Origin: Sinonovacula constricta
Taxonomy: Eukaryota; Mollusca; Bivalvia; Cardiida; Solecurtidae
Assembly (NCBI GenBank): GCA_007844125.1
Contig: CM017567.1
Location: 17,065,480 to 17,129,479, forward strand
Reading direction: 5' to 3'
Length of the DNA: 64,000 bases
Below, piece by piece: positions 57,027 through 64,000 of this stretch; within the stretch, counting starts at the first letter, position 1; each line of letters begins with the position of its first letter. The position numbers were made by a program, and so were the translations under genes. The notes beneath the pieces were generated by a model. It saw nothing but the letters and a program-made list of their open reading frames with translations. It ran no database searches and had not been told where the DNA came from.

Positions 57027-58940
57027 CAGTTCTGTTTATCCTCAGATAGAAACTCTTTGGGTAATATATTTTGGTGTTGCTTAATGTTGACATAAGTGCT
57101 GAGACAATCCAACCAGTTTATCCTCAGGTGGAAAACCTTTGGGTAATATTTTATGGTGTTGCTTAATGTTGTTATAAGTGCTGAGACAATCCAACCAGTT
57201 TATCCTCAGGTGGAAACTCTTTGGGTAACATTTTATGGTGTTGCTTCTGTTGTCATAAGTGCTGAGACAATCCAACCAGTTTATCCTCAGGTGGAAAACC
57301 CTTTAGGTAACATTTTATGGTGTTGCTTAATGTTGTCATTAGACAATCCAACCAGTTTATCCTCAGGTGGAAACACTTAAGGTAGCATATTATGCTGTTG
57401 CTTAATGTTGTTATAAGTGCTGATATAATCCAACCAGTTTATCCTCCAGTGGAAACTCTTTGGGTAACATTTTATGGTGTTGCTTAATGTTGTCATAAGT
57501 GCTGCGACAATCCAACCAGTTTATCCTCAGGTGGAAACTCTTTGGGTAACATTTTATGGTGTTGCTTAATGTTGTCATAAGTGCTGAGACAATCCAACCA
57601 GTTTATCCTCAGGTGGAAACTCTTTGGGTAACATTTTATGGTGTTGCTTAATGTTGTCATAAGTACTGAGACAATCCAACCAGTTTATCCTCAGGTGGAA
57701 ACTCTTTGGGTAACATTTTATGGTGTTGCTTAATGTTGTCATAAGTGCTGAGACAATCCAACCAGTTTATCCTCAGGTGGAAAACCCTTTAGGTAACATT
57801 TTATGGTGTTGCTTAATGTTGTCATCAGACAATCCAACCAGTTTATCCTCAGGTGGAAACTCTTTAGGTAACATATTATGCTGTTGCTTATTGTTGTTAT
57901 AAGTGCTGAGACAATCCAACCAGTTTATCCTCAGGTGGAAACCTTTTGGCTAACATTTTATGCTGTTGCTTAATGTTGTCATAAGTACTGAGACAATCCA
58001 ACCAGTTTATCCTCAGGTGGAAACTCTTTCGGTAGCATATTATGGTGTTGCTTAATGTTGTCATAAGTGCTGAGACAATCCAACCAGTTTATCCTCCAGT
58101 GGAAACTCTTTGGGTAACATTTTATGGTGTTGCTTAATGTTGTTATAAGTGTTGAGACAATCCAACCAGTTTATCCTCAGAGGGAAACCCTTTGGGTAAC
58201 ATTTTATGGTGTTGCTTAATGTTGTTGTAAGTGCTGAGACAATCCAACCAGTTTATCCTCAGATGGAAACTCTTTGGGTAATATTTTATGGTGTTGCTCA
58301 ATGTTGTTATAAGTGCTGAGACAATCCAAACAGTTTATCCTCAGATGGAAACTCCTTGGGTAACTTTTTATGCTGTTGCTTAATGTTGTCATAAGTGCTG
58401 AGACAATCCAACTAGTTTATCCTCAGATGGAAACTCCTTGGGTAGCATTTTATGCTGTTACTTAATGTTGTAATAAGTGCTGAGACAATCCAACCAGTTT
58501 ATCCTCAGGTGGAAACTCTTCGGGTAACATTTTATGGTGTTGCTTAATGTTGTTATAAGTGCTGAGACAATCCAACCAGTTTATCCTCAGGTGGAAACTC
58601 TTTGGGTAACATTTTATAGTGTTGCTTAATGTTGTTATAAGTGCTGAGACAATCCAACCAGTTTATCCTCAGGTGGAAACTCTTTGGGTAACATTTTATG
58701 ATGTTGCTTAATGTTGTCATAAGTGCTGAGAAAATCCAACCAGTTTATCCTCAGGAGTGCTGAGAAAATCTAACCAGTTTATCCTCAGGTGGGAAACCCT
58801 TTAGGTGACATTTTATGGTGTTGCTTAATGTTGTCATAAGTGCTGAGACAATCCAACCAGTTTATCCTCAGGTGGAAACTCTTTGGGTAACATTTTATGG
58901 TGTCGCTTAATGTTGTCATAAGTGCTAAGACAATCCAACC
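57027..58940. repeat. 82-bp minisatellite, about 23 copies
   Basis: The unit is 'gtgctgagacaatccaacca', 'gtttatcctcaggtggaaac', 'tctttgggtaacattttatg', 'gtgttgcttaatgttgtcat', 'aa'. A few units lack ~13 bp (gtcat.agacaatcc), giving a 69-bp variant (near 57340 and 57825). The block containing that variant appears twice, suggesting a higher-order duplication. Not coding. Confidence 0.95.
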
Positions 58941-59706
58941 TGTGATGAATTTATATTTCCATAGAGTTGAAAGCCTTTGGGTTACAGGTTAGACTACAAA
59001 TGTGCCTTACTTACTGTGTTATCTTACTTCTGTTTGGTGCATTTCACATGATGTAGACTAGCAAATACCCTTGTGGTGCATCCTTGATGTGTGAATGGTC
59101 TTACACGTCCTTGTGGAAACTTTTATTATCTAGAAACAAGTACTAATGATTTAGTATGATCACAAGAATAATGGCTGATTTACTTACCACAAGGTAACAG
59201 ATTTACAAGTCACAAGGTGACAGATGCAGTAATCACCTTATAGTTAACTTATTATTCACAATAAGGCTGCTATATTATTAAGACAATAGCTTCATTAAAA
59301 GTCACATCCAGGCATGGATCCTGGGGTGGGGGGGGGGGCTATAACTTGATGGAAACTGGTATATAAGATGTGTTATAATGTTTTCACCCCGCATTGCTTA
59401 TTTATTTGGCTTCACTTTACTGCTTGCTTAATTGATCAACTTGGCATTCACTGTTGAATTTGTCCTCATTTTGTATTTCGGTATTGTGTGATGCTTCATG
59501 ATTATAATATTGTACTTTGATCAGTTGTGATAAACAATGTTGATATTGCTCAAGATTTTCTTTTATGAAACATTTTTGTAATATTTAATCAGTAATGCAA
59601 CGAGCCAACTATTTCCCTTCATGTTTTAATAAGAGCTTATAAGAGTTCTGAGTTTGGAAAGACATTTGACAACTTGTGACAAAACGATTATGTAAACAAT
59701 AATAGT
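58941..59706. other. Spacer, nothing recognised
   Basis: AT-rich sequence with a G-run at 59324-59338. No gene recognised. Confidence 0.4.
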
Positions 59707-61355
59707 GATTGGCTGGTTGCATTGAGCTCATTGCAGAGCCTTGAGATTGGCTGATTGTATTGAGATCAGTGTAGGTCCTTGTGATTGGCTGGTTGTATTG
59801 TGATCAGTGTAGATCCTTGTGATTGGCTGGTTGTATTGTGATCAGTGTAGGTCATTGTGATTGGCTGGTTGTATTGTGATCAGTGTAGCTCCTTGTGATT
59901 GGCTGGTTGTATTGTGATCAGTGTAGCTCCTTGTGATTGGCTGGTTGTATTGTGATCAGTGTAGATCCTTGTGATTGGCTGGTTGTATTGTGATCAGTGT
60001 AGGTCATTGTGATTGGCTGGTTGTATTGAGATAAGTGTAACTCCTTGTGATTGGCTGGTTGTATTGTGATCAGTGTAGCTCCTTGTGATTGGCTGGTTGT
60101 ATTGTGATCAGTGTAGATCCTTGTGATTGGCTGGTTGTATTGTGATCAGTGTAGCTCCTTGTGATTGGCTGGTTGTATTGTGATCAGTGTAGATCCTTGT
60201 GATTGGCTGGTTGTATTGTGATCAGTGTAGGTCCTTGTGATTGGCTGGTTGTATTGTGATCAGTGTAGCTCCATGTGATTGGCTGGTTGTATTGTAATCA
60301 GTGTAGATCCTTGTGATTGGCTGGTTGTATTGTGATCAGTGTAGGTCCTTGTGATTGGCTGGTTGTATTGTGATCAGTGTAGGTCCTTGTGATTGGCTGG
60401 TTGTATTGAGATAAATGTAACTCCTTGTGATTGGCTGGTTGTATTGTGATCAGTGTAACTCCTTGTGATTGGCTGGTTGTATTGTGATCAGTGTAGGTCC
60501 TTGTGATTGGCTGGTTGTATTGTGATCAGTGTAGGTCCTTGTGATTGGCTGGTTGTATTGTGATCAGTGTAGATCCTTGTGATTGGCTGGTTGTTTTGTG
60601 ATCAGTGTAGGACCTTGTGATTGGCTGGTTGTATTGTGATCAGTGTAGGTCCTTGTGATTTGCTGGTTGTATTATGATCAGTGTAGATCCTTGTGATTGG
60701 CTGGTTGTATTGTGATCAGTGTAGATCCTTGTGATTGGCTGGTTGTATTGTGATCAGTGTAGATCCTTGTGATTGGCTGGTTGTATTATGATCAGTGTAG
60801 ATCCTTGTGATTGGCTGGTTGTATTGTGATCAGTGTAGGTCCTTGTGATTGGCTGGTTGTATTGTGATCAGTGTAGATCCTTGTGATTGGCTGGTATTGT
60901 GATCAGTGTAGATCCTTGTGATTGGCTGGTTGTATTGTGATCAGTGTAGATCCTTGTGATTGGCTGGTTGTATTGTGATCAGTGTAGGTCCTTGTGATTG
61001 GCTGGTTGTATTGAGATAAGTGTAACTCCTTGTGATTGGCTGGTTGTATTGTGATCAGTGTAGCTCCTTGTGATTGGCTGGTTGTATTGTGATCAGTGTA
61101 GATCCTTGTGATTGGCTGGATGTATTCTGATCAGTGTAGCTCCTTGTGATTGGCTGGTTGTATTGTGATCAGTGTAGCTCCTTGTGATTGGCTGGTTGTA
61201 TTGTGATCAGTGTAGCTCCTTGTGATTGGCAGGTTGTATTGAGATCACTGTAGCTCCTTGTGATTGGCTGGATGTATTGTGATCAGTGTAGATCCTTGTG
61301 ATTGGCTGAAGGTATTGTGATCATTTCAGCTCCTTGTGATTTGCTGGTTGTATTG
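59707..61355. repeat. 38-bp minisatellite, about 43 copies, each with a CCAAT box
   Basis: The unit is 'gtgattggctggttgtattg' plus 'tgatcagtgtagatcctt', varying mostly at agatcc/aggtcc/agctcc. 'gattggct' is the inverse of AGCCAATC, a good match to the animal CCAAT box, so the array is a tandem of ~43 such sites on the minus strand. A rarer unit type (gagataagtgtaactcc) occurs near 60030, 60410 and 61015. Confidence 0.95.
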
Positions 61356-62194
61356 TTATCAGCTCCTGATGTTATTTTATCCTTTGGAGACTGAAACTAG
61401 AGAGTTATGATGTAGCAACCAACATGGGATTTCCAACATTAAACAGGAACACCTGTTTATAGAAATTAATAATAATTATAAACACGTATGCTGAATTACC
61501 AGAAGAAGTGAAAGTAAGTAAATTTGTTAAACTGGAAAAAGTCTTGGATTTACCAGCTACTTTTCCTTACAGAATTACAGCATCAAAGAATTATTTGTCA
61601 CAAGATGACAGATTCATTGATCACATGATGGCTAATTTACAATAATATGGATTATTCATTAATAACAAAAAGGCTTATTTATTAATTGCAAAGTCTTTGT
61701 TTTATTAATCACATGTTAGCTGAGTAGTTAATTCCAATATGGCTTATCTATTGAGGTTTACAGAAATTGTGTATGCTTTTTATCATTTGTCTTCTGTCTA
61801 GACTCCATTACTAGATTTTAATCATCATAAACCAAGAGAAACTCATCTTTTCATGAGACAGTTGTTATCAGACATTGAATAAAATTATTTTCCATTCTTA
61901 TACAAATGAAAGAAACTTTTTCTGTGCACAAGAATAATTTATGTCAACTTGTATAGGTATTATATTTACTTCAGACTATTGTTGGTAAAAATGTATAAAA
62001 AATCTTTGAAGGAGAATGTCACAGCCGGGGTAACTGGATACATAAAACAATCTTTGAAAAAGCAAGGCCATAGTCAGCTGCAGCTGGAAGAACTCTTCAC
62101 TTGAAAGAGTTTGAAGCCTAACAGGGCAATACACCAATACAGGCAAAGGAAGGAACCAGTCTGTAAGTGGTACATGTCTAGCTAATCTTTCAAG
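61356..62194. other. Spacer, nothing recognised
   Basis: AT-rich, non-coding. Confidence 0.4.
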
Positions 62195-62820
62195 GTTGAA
62201 GTATGAATTGTAAGTATGACTTGTCTAAATGCACCAAGATTGCAGTATTAATTGATAGTTGGACTTGTTTGTCTATGGCATCAGTCTTGCAGTGTGAATT
62301 AAGTGGGGCTTGTCTGTCTAAGGCATTTAAGATGCGTTATGAATTGTAAGTGGAGCTTGTCTGTATAGGTCAGCTTGGTTGTAGTATGAATTGTAAATTG
62401 GACTTGTCTAAGTCAGTTTGGTTGTAGTATGAATTGTAAGTTGGACTTATCTGTATAAGTCAGCTTGGTTGTAGTATGAGTTGTAAGTGGAACTTGTCTG
62501 TCTAAGAAAGCTTGGTTGTAGTATGAATTGAAAGTTGGACTTGTCTTAGTCAGCTTGGTTGCAGTATGAATTGTAAGTTTGACTTGTCTGTATAAGCCAG
62601 CTTGGTTGTAGTATGAGTTGGAAGTGGAACTTGTCTGTCTAAGAAAGTTTGGTTGTAGTATGAATTGTAAGTTGGACTTGTCTGTATAAGTCAGCTTGGT
62701 TGTAGTAGGAGTTGTAAGTTGGACTTGTCTAAGGCATCAATGTTGCAGTATGAATTGTAAGTGGAACTTGTCTAAGTCAGCTTGGTTGCAGTATGAATTG
62801 GCTATCTAAGGCATCAAGGC
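62195..62820. repeat. Diverged ~47-bp minisatellite, about 13 units
   Basis: Units of variable length (about 38-60 bp) share 'tcagcttggttgtagtatga', 'attgtaagttggacttgtct' and 'gtataag'. Divergence and length variation suggest an old or decaying array. Confidence 0.8.
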
Positions 62821-64000
62821 AGTCCTATGAATTTATTGAAAATATGACAAAGCAAACTTGACTGTTTAAGGCTTCTAGATGTCCTTGGTTTGTAAGAGGA
62901 ATCAAACTCAGAGATTTAGTTTGTATGAATTATAAATGTAATTTTATTTTAAATTTACACTGCTGATAATAATTTGTTGGTCGAAAGTTGTTTTGTTAGT
63001 AGCAGGGAATTAAAACAGGAGGTGAACTTTTTCTTTGGAGTTTGAACCTAAAACCACTGCTAGTATATAAATCCAATTAATTCCATTTCCTTTACATGTA
63101 TGACATCAAAACCACACACTGCACCTGGGATTGCCATAAAACAGCTGAGATTATGGTTGGTATCCTGTTTTCTTAACAACAGCCTTGTGCATTGCCAGAT
63201 AAATGTGAACTATGTAGAAAAATGAGGTTGTCTTAAGGCAGAAGCATCTACCTTGAACAGTTTGCACTGTGAAGTAGTATCCAATAGAATAATACAGTTG
63301 TAGAGTAGTTAATCTCCTGGTATGGTACTTACATTAATGAGGGTTTGCCTGCAGAGCTGTTGTGCATTCCAAATTTGATCATTTGTACAATATTACCTTT
63401 ATCTTAATGTGCATATAGGAATATTTGAACACTAAATATCCCTGACATTTATTACATATGATTTAATGTTACTTTTGATATCAGTCCTGTCTACAATAAT
63501 CATACACTTGACTAGCTGATGAGCCAATCATCAAACACATTATCATTTGCTGTCAACTGTGTTAAACAAAAATACAGTATTCACTTGTTTGTTCACCATT
63601 CACCCTTTTCTATCTTATAGCTAATTATTAGATATGTATATCTTCTTATCTCCAAAATCATTCCATTTGTGCACATCTCCTGTGGCCTAGGTGGTTTATG
63701 TTTATCGACACAATGTGTTCAAAACAGCACCAAATGTTTGTAAAACATGTTGCAATGCTATAATAACAAACGCCACCAAAGGCATGATTTGTGAAGTAAT
63801 CAACCTTAGTAAAATTTGAAATGACCCTTATCCACATGTGTTGTGTTTTGAATTCATAAAATCCAATATTTTAACAACATGTTTTCCTAAATCTTTAATT
63901 CAGGAAATATAAGTACTATACTTTGGAGTAATTAGTGCACTGTTTCTTACAAGTCACATGATCAGAAGTGGTTATTAGCAAAATGCCAGATTATATGCAA
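62821..64000. other. Spacer to the window end, nothing recognised
   Basis: AT-rich, non-coding, with no recognisable element. Confidence 0.4.

Overview
This is eukaryotic, AT-rich, intron-bearing DNA with no bacterial-style genes. It has tRNA-derived SINEs, mariner and pogo/Tigger elements, (TCCG)n-bearing dispersed repeats with CTTGTTT-type ends, and many kilobase-long minisatellites. The repeat types, above all the 'TCACCTGAG ... GGCCCTCTTGTTT' family, suggest a bivalve mollusc, possibly a heterodont clam; the species is an inference. No conserved host gene was recognised.

The central object is a 19.2 kb unit at 36760-55987 that appears to be one large DNA transposon of the CMC (EnSpm/CACTA) type. 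It interrupts a 25-bp minisatellite (35022-36759 on the left, resuming at 55988-56335). It is bounded by short inverted ends (CCCAGC...GCTGGG) with a possible 2-bp TT duplication, and it has arrays of a 'CTTCAAATGTACTTC' subterminal motif at both ends. Inside are two divergent genes whose exons I could join without a frame break. One is a six-exon, 870-aa tnp2-like transposase (minus, 43355 to 38011). The other is a seven-exon, 433-aa BEN-domain protein (plus, 44573 to 54918). They are separated by a compact, probably bidirectional promoter with a duplicated CCAAT-type motif. My proposal is that the BEN protein is the element's second, DNA-binding protein, analogous to TnpA of plant CACTA elements. 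The introns hold nested elements (two hAT-like MITEs, a fold-back element, several bivalve dispersed repeats, a complete SINE with 9-bp target duplications), yet both reading frames remain open.

Region by region: 1-1431 nothing recognised; 1432-3106 75-bp array; 3789-5100 28-bp array with a duplicated 14-unit block; 6292-7459 truncated Tigger element; 7551-8950 27-bp array fused to a SINE; 10476-12205 69-bp array split by a ~1 kb insertion; 14236-16402 element with ~43-bp inverted ends holding a long palindrome, a Crypton-like fragment and a 74-bp array; 16777-18245 34-bp array; 18968-21199 2.2-kb element with long inverted ends; 23905-26336 28-bp array split by a deleted mariner element; 26464-27782 35-bp array; 28689-29518 pogo-like MITE; 31287-32969 60-bp array; 35022-36759 25-bp array; 36760-55987 the CMC element; 57027-58940 82-bp array; 59707-61355 38-bp array; 62195-62820 47-bp array.

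Minisatellites cover roughly a quarter of the window. Many produce long open frames because the unit lacks stops; I do not regard these as genes. Three arrays carry an insertion inside them, so arrays look like common landing sites, or safe havens, for mobile DNA here.
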